From Candidatus Calescibacterium sp. (GTDB taxonomy: Bacteria; Calescibacteriota; Calescibacteriia; Calescibacteriales; Calescibacteriaceae), in the NCBI GenBank assembly GCA_025060505.1, contig JANXBU010000005.1, positions 22,910 to 86,909 of the forward strand: DNA of 64,000 nt, read 5' to 3'. Each line of letters opens with the position of its first letter. Positions within the stretch are counted from its first letter, which is position 1. Below are positions 36,676-46,340 of the stretch, one piece after another. Below the pieces are notes generated by a model. That model had not been told where the DNA came from and did not search any database. It saw nothing but the letters and a program-made list of their open reading frames with translations. A program made the translations under genes and the position numbers.

Positions 36676-38325
36676 TTATCTTTCCAAGCGCTTCAGTACA
36701 ACTTCCTCTATTATCTGGATTGGAATTCCTCCCAGAGATAGTATTAGGTCATGAAATTCTTTTATAGACATAACTCTGAGAGCTTTTTCTCTGAGTTCCA
36801 TAATTTTTTTCATTCCAATATAGTATGCCAGTGCTTGGGCAGGCCAGGTAATGTATCTATCTACTTCATTTATAACCTCTACATTCTCAAGCCCTGTATT
36901 ATGTAGGAAAAATTCTATAGATTTTTCTCTTGACCATCCAAAGGAGTGTATTCCGGTGTCAACAACAAGCCGAACAGCGCGCCAGACCTGCATAATTAAC
37001 ATTCCGAACTTGTAAATAGGTTCCGTGTAAAGTCCCATCTCATCTCCTAATCTTTCGGAATAAAGCCCCCAACCTTCCGTAAAAGCATCCCAATCTATGT
37101 GTTTTCTGAAAGGATGATCAATTACCTCCTGTGATATTGATATTTGCAAATGATGCCCCGGAACAGCCTCATGAACAGCTAATGAGTAAAGTTCATATCT
37201 TGGTCTTTCCTCTGGTTTGTATGTATTTATATAAAATATCCCCGGCCTCGAACCATCTTGGGAAGGTCTGTAATAAAAAGCACCAACTGAATCTTTTTCC
37301 CTGTAATCCTCAACAGGTCTCACAACAACTTTCGCTTTCGGCAGAACACCAAAAAAATCTGGTAGCTTATGGTAAATCTTTTCCACAGCATCAGTATATG
37401 CTCTGACAATCTCCTCTCTTGAAGAGAAAAAGTTTTTTTTATCTTTTCTAACCTCCTCTATTATTTTCCTGACTTCACCATCTCTCACACCGAGTTTTGC
37501 TCCAACATCTTTTATCTCATCATGAATTTTTTTGATTTCATCAATACCCAATTGATGAATTGATGCTGGATCAATTTCAAGGTTTGTATGATGCTTGATA
37601 AGATACCTGTAGTTCTTATCCCCATCTGGTATGCTGTTTATTCCTGCCTTATCTCTTGGCTTATATCTTTTCAAATACTCAACAAACTCTAAGAGAGAAT
37701 TTTTTATCTTTTCGTTATAAATATCTTTGAGTATATTTTCATATTTGTCCTTCTGACCACCCTGATATTGATTCAAAGTTTCCTGAAATGGAGTTTCCTC
37801 AAATTTTCCTTTCAATATGTTTTCAATCTGTTCTATACACCTTTGAACTTGTATATAGAATTGAACTCTCTTTTTACTTTCACCAATTTTCAGATTCTCA
37901 ATGTGCTGCCTCATCAAATTTGGAAACTTGTTTAGCCTTTCTATAAATTTTTCCATTCTTTCTGGCGTATCTGTTTTCTGAAAATTCAGAAGATCAAAAG
38001 GTAGAAGGTGATAACCATTCATATGATCTATATTGAAATCTTCAAGATCTTGATCAAGTTCTTCAATTGAATCATCAATGAACCAGAGCAAAACTTTTTT
38101 ATCTATATTCTCCTTCTCGTTTTTTGGGTTTGTATCAGATGCTTTTTGCTTGAACATTTTCAGATCACTTCTTCTCTTCTCCTTTCTTTCTTTTGATATA
38201 TCTGGCATCCTATCATCGTACCTCTGATCTCCTATGAATGTAGCATAAATAGGATTTTCCGAAAGTATCCACTCCCAAACCCCATCCATAACTTCTTTTA
38301 CATTTGATTTTCCGCTCTCCTTCAT
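36676..38325 (-). CDS. DUF885-family metallopeptidase
   Basis: The 549-aa protein has the zinc-peptidase motif AVHEAVPGHHLQ and the downstream TEGWGLYSERLGDEMG, which are the hallmarks of DUF885 carboxypeptidase/dipeptidase-like proteins. No signal peptide is present, so it is likely cytoplasmic, whereas many relatives are secreted. TATAAT occurs 15 bases ahead of the ATG. The substrate is unknown. Confidence 0.9.
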   Translation of the reverse strand: MKESGKSNVKEVMDGVWEWILSENPIYATFIGDQRYDDRMPDISKERKEKRRSDLKMFKQKASDTNPKNEKENIDKKVLLWFIDDSIEELDQDLEDFNIDHMNGYHLLPFDLLNFQKTDTPERMEKFIERLNKFPNLMRQHIENLKIGESKKRVQFYIQVQRCIEQIENILKGKFEETPFQETLNQYQGGQKDKYENILKDIYNEKIKNSLLEFVEYLKRYKPRDKAGINSIPDGDKNYRYLIKHHTNLEIDPASIHQLGIDEIKKIHDEIKDVGAKLGVRDGEVRKIIEEVRKDKKNFFSSREEIVRAYTDAVEKIYHKLPDFFGVLPKAKVVVRPVEDYREKDSVGAFYYRPSQDGSRPGIFYINTYKPEERPRYELYSLAVHEAVPGHHLQISISQEVIDHPFRKHIDWDAFTEGWGLYSERLGDEMGLYTEPIYKFGMLIMQVWRAVRLVVDTGIHSFGWSREKSIEFFLHNTGLENVEVINEVDRYITWPAQALAYYIGMKKIMELREKALRVMSIKEFHDLILSLGGIPIQIIEEVVLKRLER

Positions 38326-38425
38326 ATATCTCTAAAAATTATTATACAGTGTTTAGAGAAAGCTTATGATCTGAAAAAATCATATTAGGATCTGAGAAAA
38401 TGCAACCGGTAACTTGATATTTTGT

Positions 38426-39283
38426 TCAAACTTGTTGAGCCTCCAGAGCGTTTTTACCAGATACGATGTCTATAAGTTCTTTTGTTATGGCTTCTTGCCT
38501 CGCTTTATTCATCTGAAGAATGAGTTGTCTCTGAACTCGTTCTGAGTTTTGTGTTGCCATATCCATAGCTCTCATTCTGGCAGCATGCTCAGATGTTATA
38601 GAAGATTGGAAACAGAAAAAGAGCTTAGACCTTACATAAGACATAATGAAAAACCTTGCAAATTCCTCAAAAGATGGCTCAAATATTCTTTTTGGTTCCC
38701 ATACAAGAGATACAGACACAGGAAAAACTCGCTCAATATATGGAACCTGTGTTCCCATACTCTTGAACAAAGTGTATATACAATATACCTCGGCGAGTTC
38801 CCCGGAAATTATTCTCTGTTCAATCATATTGTACACTTTCTCGAATTTCTCATACGAAAAATCTCGCCAAAAGTCCTCATAAGGCTGAATTTGAAATTTC
38901 TTTGATAAAATCCTAATCAATCTTCTTCCAAAAACCCATATCTCTGAATTATCTTGAATGTTTATGTTGCTCTGAACAAACTTTGAGATGTTGGAATTAA
39001 AAGATCCACATAGCCCCTTATCTGAACCCAAAATTATATAAAGCTTTCTAGAAGAATCTGTTTTAATTGAAAAATATTTTTCAGCATTTTCAGTTTCTCC
39101 ATTGTATGAAATTTTGAATATTCTCTCCATATTCTTTGAGAATTCCGAAGAAATTTGAAGAACAGGTTGAGCTCTCCTTAACCTAACAGATGAAACTGAC
39201 TTCATTGCTCTTGTAACTTTCCTCAGATTCTGTATGGCTCTTATTCGCTTTCTCAAAAATTTTATACCACCCTTTACTGCCAT
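38426..39283 (-). CDS. atpG: ATP synthase F1 gamma subunit
   Basis: The central rotor shaft of F1. The 285-aa protein begins with the N-terminal helix KFLRKRIRAIQNLRKVTRAM and ends with the conserved EHAARMRAMDMATQNSER helix and RQEAITKELIDIVSG. The catalytic and other F1 genes (atpA, atpD, atpC, atpH) are not next to it, which is unusual because atpG normally sits between atpA and atpD. Confidence 0.95.
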   Translation of the reverse strand: MAVKGGIKFLRKRIRAIQNLRKVTRAMKSVSSVRLRRAQPVLQISSEFSKNMERIFKISYNGETENAEKYFSIKTDSSRKLYIILGSDKGLCGSFNSNISKFVQSNINIQDNSEIWVFGRRLIRILSKKFQIQPYEDFWRDFSYEKFEKVYNMIEQRIISGELAEVYCIYTLFKSMGTQVPYIERVFPVSVSLVWEPKRIFEPSFEEFARFFIMSYVRSKLFFCFQSSITSEHAARMRAMDMATQNSERVQRQLILQMNKARQEAITKELIDIVSGKNALEAQQV

Positions 39284-39359
39284 AGCTGTTATGATAACAA
39301 AGATACAAAGAGGTTAAAAAAAATCTGAAAAGATTAAACAATTGCTAAATTATATTTTT

Positions 39360-41918
39360 ATGAAATTTTTATTCGCTTTGAAATTTTTATCTGTTTCCCT
39401 TGTGAATCTCCTTATTCTCTTTGGAATCTCATTGCTTCTTTCAAATTGTGGAAGAAAAACCAATCAAAAAACATTACAAAACAAATTATATGGGGTAATC
39501 TCTTTTGAAGGCTCCCCGGTAAGCTCAGCTTATATTACAAACCTATCAAAAAAGCTAAGAGAAAAATCTGATACACAAGGTAGATTTTCAATCATAGCAG
39601 ACAAAGGTGACAAAATACTTTTTGAATCGGATGACAAATCTCTTCTGATTGAAGTCGGAGAGCAAAAATATGTTGAGATAAACTTAAAGCCAAATATGAA
39701 AAAGATATTTCACTTGAAAAATTTTGAATCATATCTTTTTGAAGGCGAAATACTTGTAGTTATACCTTCAACAAAGTTCATCTCTCCTGTCCTGTCAGAT
39801 GGCAGAGTTATTTTTTTATACCCAGATGGAGTAACCGAAGCTGTAATATTCACAAGAAAAAGCTACTCCACAATAAATATACTGAAAATAGAAGATTTTT
39901 CATTCTTAGATATCAATGAATTAGAATTTCATAGCATTCCGGAAAGCATAACTTTTGTAAATGCCTCAGATAAAGAAGCAAGATTGTTCATGTATTCAGA
40001 ATTCATCACAAAAGTCTCTTCTGGAGATGCAATACAAATCAAACCTGGTATATATAGCATATCATTTGGAGAAAATGTTATAGAGAATGAATTTTTAATC
40101 AACAATTTTGTTTTAAACGGAGGAATGCTCAAAAAAGACGAACCAGAATTGCTTGTTGAAGGTTCAGCAAAAACCAAAAATGGAGAAGGAGATATACTTA
40201 TATGGGTTGAGGGAACAGGTATTATTTCAAAATCAACACCAAATTTCTCCATCAAAATTCCAACTTACTCAAAGAGAATTCATTTCTCAAAATTCGGCTG
40301 GTATCCATATTCGGCTGAACTTATGAAATCCGGATCAATACCTTCAGATCTAGGAGATGTAGAACTTCCACCACAAGCATATATTTCCGGATCGGTCTCT
40401 ACATTCGGATCAAAACCAGAAAAAATTCAAATAGATATCATATCAAAAAAAGATAAAAGCAACATATCATCATTTGTTATCAGGAGCACAGATTTCTCAA
40501 TCATAGCTCCACAGGGAGAAGAATTCCTCCTAAACGTCTCTTCAGCTGGATACATACCGAAAATTCTTGAAATTTATTTACCGTTACATTATCTTGACGT
40601 TGGAACGATTTACTTGTGTTCAGCAGAAGATGAAAGATGCTCCATTGAAGAAGGTAAAAGATTTCTGAAATACGGAATGTATAGAAAAGCAAGAGATGCG
40701 TTTTCATATTCAAAATCTATACCGGGGAAAATTGGTCTGTTCTTATCAGACATTGGAATATTACTTTCTGAAGAAAACTTCTTTGAGCTCTCAGAAAGAT
40801 CAAAGAGAAAATCCTTTGAGCTTTCAGATATATACTCAGAAGCCGAAGAGCTCTCCAAAATTCAAGTATCTGAACCTCTCTGCGTTGACGATTTCATAAT
40901 TAACTTGCCTTTCCTGGGAGTTTTGGTAGGATTTTCCGGCAATTTGTACGGATGTGTTGGACAGAAATCTTTTGAGTTTTTCAGATCAATATATCATATC
41001 ATAAAGTTCATAAGAAATTATGTTTATTCACATAAATTGTTCGAAGACCCACCTAACCCCATACTATCAATAGAACCAGAAAAAATATTTGAACTAACAA
41101 GGAAACTTATATCAGATGAAAAATTACTGACTTTCTCAGAGTACGACCCAGATAAGAATATCGAAAACCTGAAACAATTTTTTTCTCTTGATATAAGATC
41201 TCTACAAGACTGTAATAATACAAACGAAATGTTATGCAACTACAACGGCTTTATGACACTAAGGCTTAAAGCTGGTTATATACCAATCGTTAGAGATGAC
41301 GCAGATCTTTCAGTATTCACAAAATCTCTGAACGGAGATTACGAACTTTCAATCTCAGATATAGCTCAAATTATCCCAATAGGATATATGCTTTTACCGG
41401 ATTTCATGAGAATCAATCTCAAAAAATTACTTTCAAATCCTTTGAGGAAATTTCTTCCATCAATACTTGATAAAGGTTCCGGCAAAGTTTTAGGTATGGA
41501 AATAGAAATTCCTTCTGGATTCAGAGGAATAATGAGTTCAGGATTCATAAATGACATTTTTGTTATCGGAGATTCAAAACATTTCAGAGTTCTTGGTAAA
41601 TATTTGATCTCAGAAGATAGTATATTTCCAAATTCGTCCACCACATACTTTGATGATCCTTTGAAAGAAGATATAATAATATACTTTTATTTTGATGATC
41701 CAGATTTCAATGAATCAATAAAGCTGTCTCCTTGTAAGATTGCCTTGAACGAACTAATATACAAAAGATATAGCTGTCCCGACCCAAACTTTAAGTATCC
41801 AGATAATCAGATGCTCAATGATGTTTTAGCCTCTATTCAGAAAACAACCGGAATTTTAAAATTGCTCTTCGGAAGCCAAGCTCTAAACATATTCAATACT
41901 TTATTTAGAAGTATGTGA
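39360..41918 (+). CDS. Large predicted lipoprotein with a carboxypeptidase-regulatory-like domain
   Basis: The 852-aa protein starts at the ATG at 39360 (a TTG six codons earlier is less likely) and has a hydrophobic leader ending LLLSNC30, a plausible lipidation site. Residues about 45-95 resemble a carboxypeptidase-regulatory-like beta-sandwich (YGVISFEGSPVSSAYI, then DTQGRFSIIADKGDKILFES). A second beta-rich region at about 345-430 (YISGSVSTFG) may be another copy. The remainder, about 430-850, is mixed helical with scattered Cys and matches nothing I know. Probably anchored in the outer membrane facing the periplasm. Its 3' end converges on the TonB/TolA-like gene. Confidence 0.7.
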   Translation: MKFLFALKFLSVSLVNLLILFGISLLLSNCGRKTNQKTLQNKLYGVISFEGSPVSSAYITNLSKKLREKSDTQGRFSIIADKGDKILFESDDKSLLIEVGEQKYVEINLKPNMKKIFHLKNFESYLFEGEILVVIPSTKFISPVLSDGRVIFLYPDGVTEAVIFTRKSYSTINILKIEDFSFLDINELEFHSIPESITFVNASDKEARLFMYSEFITKVSSGDAIQIKPGIYSISFGENVIENEFLINNFVLNGGMLKKDEPELLVEGSAKTKNGEGDILIWVEGTGIISKSTPNFSIKIPTYSKRIHFSKFGWYPYSAELMKSGSIPSDLGDVELPPQAYISGSVSTFGSKPEKIQIDIISKKDKSNISSFVIRSTDFSIIAPQGEEFLLNVSSAGYIPKILEIYLPLHYLDVGTIYLCSAEDERCSIEEGKRFLKYGMYRKARDAFSYSKSIPGKIGLFLSDIGILLSEENFFELSERSKRKSFELSDIYSEAEELSKIQVSEPLCVDDFIINLPFLGVLVGFSGNLYGCVGQKSFEFFRSIYHIIKFIRNYVYSHKLFEDPPNPILSIEPEKIFELTRKLISDEKLLTFSEYDPDKNIENLKQFFSLDIRSLQDCNNTNEMLCNYNGFMTLRLKAGYIPIVRDDADLSVFTKSLNGDYELSISDIAQIIPIGYMLLPDFMRINLKKLLSNPLRKFLPSILDKGSGKVLGMEIEIPSGFRGIMSSGFINDIFVIGDSKHFRVLGKYLISEDSIFPNSSTTYFDDPLKEDIIIYFYFDDPDFNESIKLSPCKIALNELIYKRYSCPDPNFKYPDNQMLNDVLASIQKTTGILKLLFGSQALNIFNTLFRSM

Positions 41919-42089
41919 GAAATTTTAACGAATTACTGCCCTATGATTCGCTTTTAGAGATTTTCAAAATTTTTACTCTTCAAAGCTCATATCCACGAAA
42001 AAATTAGGCTCGTAGAACAACAAATAACATAATACATTGTACCAAACAAACATAATAATAAACATAAGACAGCAAAATTCATTACGAGA

Positions 42090-43187
42090 TCACTCATAAG
42101 TAGAAAATCTTATAAGGAATTTGATTTCAACGGGAGGAGGAGGAAATGGAGCGGAATCTTGAACTATCTTCAAAACAAATGAATCAAAACTCTGGTTGCC
42201 TGAAGACGTTTCTAATCTTACCTCCTCTAATTTACCATCTTTGAGAATACTCACATATACAACACAAGCCAATCTCAAATTTTTAAAAAATGGAGGTATT
42301 TCGTAGTGGTTTTTGACCATACTGCTTACAATTTCTATATAAGCTAATTTTATCTGCTCCTGAGCATCGGAATCTCCATTACCAGCGGAAACTCCGCCAA
42401 CCTGTTCCCCTTCACCGTTTCCATCGCCTTTTCCAGAATAAGAACTATATAGTTCCTTTATTCTTTTATCTATTTCATCTGGAGAAATAGATTGAGTTTT
42501 TCCTCTCGGAGAAACTTCGACCAATTCTCTTCTTCCGGACCCTTTAATCTCTGCCCTTCTATTTTTCTGCTTTGTATCAACCTTCCGGGATTGAGACAAA
42601 AATTTGTTACTTTGATTTGATTTACCTTTTGTATCAACGGATTCTTTCTTAACCAAAGTCTTTCTACTTTCAGTTTTTTCCTTCTTTGTAATTGTCTTAG
42701 TGTTTTGTTTCCTATTTTGGCTTGCACTTCTTGACTTATTTGTATCGATTCTGTTCTTGGATTGCTCCTTGATTTTTTGAGATTTACTTAACTCTCTCTG
42801 ATCTACTTTTTCTTGCTTCTTTTTCGGTTCCTCTCTCGATTCTATTTTCTGTGTTAAATTGTCATTTTTCGTATCTTGTTCAGTAGATCCTTTATCTTTC
42901 TTAGATCCTTTTGTATCAGATCTTCTCGTATCTCCTCCGGCTGTTTGTTCCAGATTTTTTTGAGTTTCTGAAAATCCTGTGCCTTGACCTTCAGATTTCT
43001 GTGGAATAGAACCTTGAGACTGACCGCCTAATTGCTTACCTCTTGAAACCTGATTTACTGAAACCCAAGTTATTTTTTTACTTTGAGTCTTTGGTACATT
43101 ATCTTGAAAAACCAGTATAACTATTCCAAGATGAATGAGAACAGATATAGCAAGAGCATATACAATCCCCCTTTTGTTATCTCTCAT
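42090..43187 (-). CDS. TonB/TolA-like protein with a long charged linker
   Basis: The 365-aa protein has one N-terminal transmembrane helix (about 8-28). A low-complexity linker of about 200 residues rich in Lys, Gln, Ser and Thr follows, then a C-terminal domain of about 90 residues. The latter (IVSSMVKNHYEIPPF, VVYVSILKDGKLEEVRLE and FPPPPVEIKFLIRF) fits the TonB_C fold. It would span the periplasm and pass proton-motive energy from ExbB/ExbD or TolQ/TolR to outer-membrane proteins. No such partner genes are nearby. Start: ATG at 43185-43187. Confidence 0.8.
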   Translation of the reverse strand: MRDNKRGIVYALAISVLIHLGIVILVFQDNVPKTQSKKITWVSVNQVSRGKQLGGQSQGSIPQKSEGQGTGFSETQKNLEQTAGGDTRRSDTKGSKKDKGSTEQDTKNDNLTQKIESREEPKKKQEKVDQRELSKSQKIKEQSKNRIDTNKSRSASQNRKQNTKTITKKEKTESRKTLVKKESVDTKGKSNQSNKFLSQSRKVDTKQKNRRAEIKGSGRRELVEVSPRGKTQSISPDEIDKRIKELYSSYSGKGDGNGEGEQVGGVSAGNGDSDAQEQIKLAYIEIVSSMVKNHYEIPPFFKNLRLACVVYVSILKDGKLEEVRLETSSGNQSFDSFVLKIVQDSAPFPPPPVEIKFLIRFSTYE

Positions 43188-43691
43188 CAATCTTTAATTT
43201 TAGTTATATCAAAATTATAGAGCGATATTTATCGATCTTTTGAGTATCTTAACCGAACAAATATAGAAACTATTCAACATATATCTTTTGCGATAATTCA
43301 TAAGAATATTTCTCAAAATCAAAACAACTCTTCGGGATAAAAACGTGTAAAATACAAAATAAGCACCTCATTAAGAGAGTCTGCAAAAGCACTTGATTGA
43401 AAAATTTTGTTTCAGGCTACCATGGATGGAATAAATGGACAATTCAGGGAGTTTTCGTAAGTTTGCGTCGATTCTACCGGCCAAATTTCTTAGCAAATCA
43501 CAAAAGATGTAAGATGTAAAGAACACTTATCATATCAGAACATATATGAATAATGAAAGACAGATAATATGCGCTGGGAATATGGAGAGTATTTACTAAT
43601 AGCTTGTATGTAGCTAAGACTTTTAAATAATGCTAACAGTCTAAAGCAATTCTCAAAACAAAATAAACAATTTTCAAAACAAAACCGAAAG
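43188..43691. other. Gene-free gap of 504 bases
   Basis: No open frame here looks like a gene on either strand. A locally more GC-rich patch lies at about 43410-43490. A short duplication (aagatgt twice) is at about 43504-43517. Two imperfect ~20-base direct repeats (caattctcaaaacaaaat and caattttcaaaacaaaac) lie just before the GYD gene's stop, at about 43649-43686. Confidence 0.5.
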
Positions 43692-43982
43692 TTATTTTGA
43701 CATAAGCTTGATGAATTCTTCTGCATCTAATGCAGGCATTGTCATAGTTTCAACAGTTCCTCTTGAACCGAGTTCCACAGCCATCTTTACAACAGAATTG
43801 TTATCTGGAGCTTCGACTATATTCACAAAGTCATAAGGTCCCATAACTAAAAACTGTTGCAAAACCTTTACTCCATACTTGTTTGCTATCTCTTCGTTTA
43901 CTTCCTTTATTCTTCTTGGATTTTCCTTCAAAGTTTCAAGTCCCTCTGATGTGATCTTTGAAAGTATTATATACTTTGGCAT
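43692..43982 (-). CDS. GYD domain protein
   Basis: The 96-aa protein fits the small GYD family: it begins PKYIILSKITSEGLETLK and has the eponymous motif as GPYDFVNIVEAPDN, then ELGSRGTVETMTMPALD. The dimeric alpha/beta fold is known, the function is not. A strong ribosome site (GGGAGG) lies nine bases ahead of the ATG, which places it in the small set of strongly initiated genes here. Confidence 0.85.
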   Translation of the reverse strand: MPKYIILSKITSEGLETLKENPRRIKEVNEEIANKYGVKVLQQFLVMGPYDFVNIVEAPDNNSVVKMAVELGSRGTVETMTMPALDAEEFIKLMSK

Positions 43983-44202
43983 TTCATTATACCTCCCGAA
44001 AGTAATTTAGCATTTATTCACAAATTGAAATAATATCTGAATAAATATTGTATAATATTCAACAAATCAATAAATTCAGATTAGCCAACAGAACAAATAC
44101 CAAATTGAACAAAAGGTCAGTACAACAAAATAGTTCAAGGTTTTTAGCCTATAGGCAAAGAAAAGATAATAAAAAACATTTTTTCGAGACAGAAAATATG
44201 AT

Positions 44203-44865
44203 TCACCTGTTTTGAAAGATTCTTTTTATTAGCTTTTTTGTAATTTTATCAGATAAAATCTCTTCTCCACTATTTATCTCTCCGAGATATAACTTTCCTA
44301 AAAGCCTTCTGAGGGCTTGACTATTTGTTTGTTCTGCGATATTCTCTGGTTCCCTTATGAAGTTCAAGATAAAACCTTTGATTTGTATTCCTTTTTTTCT
44401 GGCCGCCTCAATTGTCAATAGCGAATGATTTATCACACCAAGATAAGAAGAAGCAATCACAACAATTGGTATTTTCAGGTCTGAAATTAGATCTCTATAT
44501 AAATATTTCTCTGTCAGAGGAACTAAGATACCACCTGCACCTTCAATAACAATAAGATCAATATCTTTTCTTTCTCTCATTTTTCGCACAGCTTCTTTGA
44601 TCTTGTGTATATTAATTTTTCTTCTCTCCATTTTTGCTGCCAGATGAGGCGAAAGAGGATTTTTGAAGTGATATATAGGTTGATGTGAGTAGCTCGCAAC
44701 ACCAGAGCAAATGGTATAATCCTCAGGTTGATCTCCACCGGTTTCCACAGGTTTGAAATACAGAGTTTTCATACCCATCTGACCTAACTTCTTCAGAAAG
44801 AGATAGGAGAAATAGGTTTTACCTACCCCGGTGGAAACCCCCGTTACAAAAACAGATTTTGTCAT
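44203..44865 (-). CDS. bioD: Dethiobiotin synthetase
   Basis: Closes the ureido ring of dethiobiotin with CO2 and ATP. The 220-aa protein has the P-loop FVTGVSTGVGKTYFS, YFKPVETGG and the catalytic-loop EGAGGILVPL. No bioA, bioB or bioF is close by. It starts 10 bases after rpmB and is probably cotranscribed with rpmB and the GGDEF gene. Confidence 0.94.
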   Translation of the reverse strand: MTKSVFVTGVSTGVGKTYFSYLFLKKLGQMGMKTLYFKPVETGGDQPEDYTICSGVASYSHQPIYHFKNPLSPHLAAKMERRKINIHKIKEAVRKMRERKDIDLIVIEGAGGILVPLTEKYLYRDLISDLKIPIVVIASSYLGVINHSLLTIEAARKKGIQIKGFILNFIREPENIAEQTNSQALRRLLGKLYLGEINSGEEILSDKITKKLIKRIFQNR

Positions 44866-44875
44866 TATGTTTGAA

Positions 44876-45076
44876 CTAAACAGATTTCTGGAGAATGGAT
44901 ATATGCTTACCCATTTTTATACATGAGGTACAAACTTTTATTCTTTTTTCCTTTCCATCCGTAAAAACTTTTATACGCCTTATATTAGCTTTGAATTTTC
45001 TTGAAGTTCTGTTATTAGCATGAGAGACATTGTTTCCAAAAGCTGTTGTTTTACCACATATAAGACACCTGGCCAT
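44876..45076 (-). CDS. rpmB: 50S ribosomal protein L28 (zinc-binding form)
   Basis: The 66-aa protein reads MARCLICGKTTAFGNNVSHA with the later KVFTDGKEKRIKVCTSC, typical of L28. The two Cys pairs (CLIC and CTSC) form the zinc ribbon of the C+ form. I start at the ATG at 45074-45076; a TTG two codons earlier is less likely. It lies 15 bases after the GGDEF gene. Confidence 0.95.
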   Translation of the reverse strand: MARCLICGKTTAFGNNVSHANNRTSRKFKANIRRIKVFTDGKEKRIKVCTSCIKMGKHISILQKSV

Positions 45077-45091
45077 AATCAAAATTTATAA

Positions 45092-46177
45092 TTACAAAAA
45101 TATCTCAATTCTGCATTTTCCATTTCTTTTAGCTTCGTATAAAGCATTATCTGCTACCCTAAATATCTCGTCAGAAATTTTTACAACATTTGAAGGAAAG
45201 AAAGTTCCACCAGCAGAAAAGGTTATATCCAAACGTTTCAACTCACCGCAATGGTCAATAGTTATTGGATTCTCCTGAAGATCCTTTTTCAAACGATCAT
45301 AAAAAGATATTATACCTTCCTTTCTTGTTTCAGGTAGTATCAGCACAAACTCATCTCCACCGTATCTGACGCTGTAATCGTAAGGTCTTTTAAGATTAAA
45401 GATTCTTCTTGAAAGCTCAACTAAAACTTTATCACCAGCTGGATGGCCATATGTATCATTTATTTTCTTGAAATCATCAATATCTAAAATCATAACAGCA
45501 AGGGTAGTTCCTTTTCTCAAAGCTCTGGCAATCTCCATATCAAGAATATCCTTCATATACCTTCTGTTGAATGCTCCAGTTAGGGGATCAATTATAGAAG
45601 TTTTGTAAAGATTTTCTCCGGTTTTTATAAGCCTTTCAAGAGATCTTTTAAGAACAGTATGTATTCTTATACGAGCTACAAGTTCTCTCTCGAACTCCTC
45701 CTGTGTTATCTCCCTGGTGGGTTTGAGAACAAAATCTTTAGCTCCGGCCTCAAGAGCTTCTATCTTTGATCTAGGTGCCGTTCCGGTAATTGCTATTATT
45801 GGGATTATACTTATACGGAAAAAATTCGCTATATCACCGCTCATCTTGTAGTCCTTTTCCATATCCTTTACAGTTCTTATGAATTGCAAACCATCAAAGT
45901 TCTTCATCCTTATATCGCAAACAATCAGATCTAAGTCGTCTAAGTTTTCCTTGAACTTCTTCAAACCAGATATCCCGTCATCGGCTTCAATTATATCTTG
46001 GGAATCGAACAAATCATATTTTTCTATTGTATTCCTTATACTTATCCTTGTAAAAGTAGAATCATCTATTATCAAAATTTTCCTACCGGGAACCTTTATT
46101 CTATCTTCGAGTTCCAAAACAGAACTATAAATACTTATAAGTTTATCTATTTCTATTCTTACGTTATCATCCAACAT
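45092..46177 (-). CDS. PleD-like response regulator diguanylate cyclase
   Basis: Makes the second messenger c-di-GMP. The 361-aa protein has a receiver domain (about 33-155) with phosphoacceptor Asp88 (VCDIRMK), acidic pair Asp38/Asp39 and Lys152. A short helix leads to a GGDEF domain with an intact active site (RYGGDEFVLI, 273-277). The inhibitory I-site RPYD (264-267) lies exactly five residues before it, so product feedback is expected. The ribosome site AGAGGTG is good. No histidine kinase or c-di-GMP receptor is adjacent. Confidence 0.94.
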   Translation of the reverse strand: MLDDNVRIEIDKLISIYSSVLELEDRIKVPGRKILIIDDSTFTRISIRNTIEKYDLFDSQDIIEADDGISGLKKFKENLDDLDLIVCDIRMKNFDGLQFIRTVKDMEKDYKMSGDIANFFRISIIPIIAITGTAPRSKIEALEAGAKDFVLKPTREITQEEFERELVARIRIHTVLKRSLERLIKTGENLYKTSIIDPLTGAFNRRYMKDILDMEIARALRKGTTLAVMILDIDDFKKINDTYGHPAGDKVLVELSRRIFNLKRPYDYSVRYGGDEFVLILPETRKEGIISFYDRLKKDLQENPITIDHCGELKRLDITFSAGGTFFPSNVVKISDEIFRVADNALYEAKRNGKCRIEIFL

Positions 46178-46340
46178 AAGCCAACACCTCTTAGAAAAGA
46201 TATTCTGTATCCACTATGCCCCCGTAATTTATATTTTAATCCCAAAAAATAACAGTGTAAAAAATGTTCAAAGTTTCCGCATATTTTGATGATATGCGTG
46301 TGGAGATTGATATCTGTTATGAGAATTTCTTACAGAGGCT

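Noticed and set aside
43535..43726. 63-codon Phe/Cys/Asn-rich minus-strand frame
   Set aside because: Overlaps the end of the GYD gene and is built from the CAATTTTCAAAAC-type repeats; not a convincing protein.
44147..44156. Perfect palindrome GCCTATAGGC
   Set aside because: Ten bases alone in an intergenic gap, with no T-run, repeat partner or adjacent promoter; too short to call an operator.
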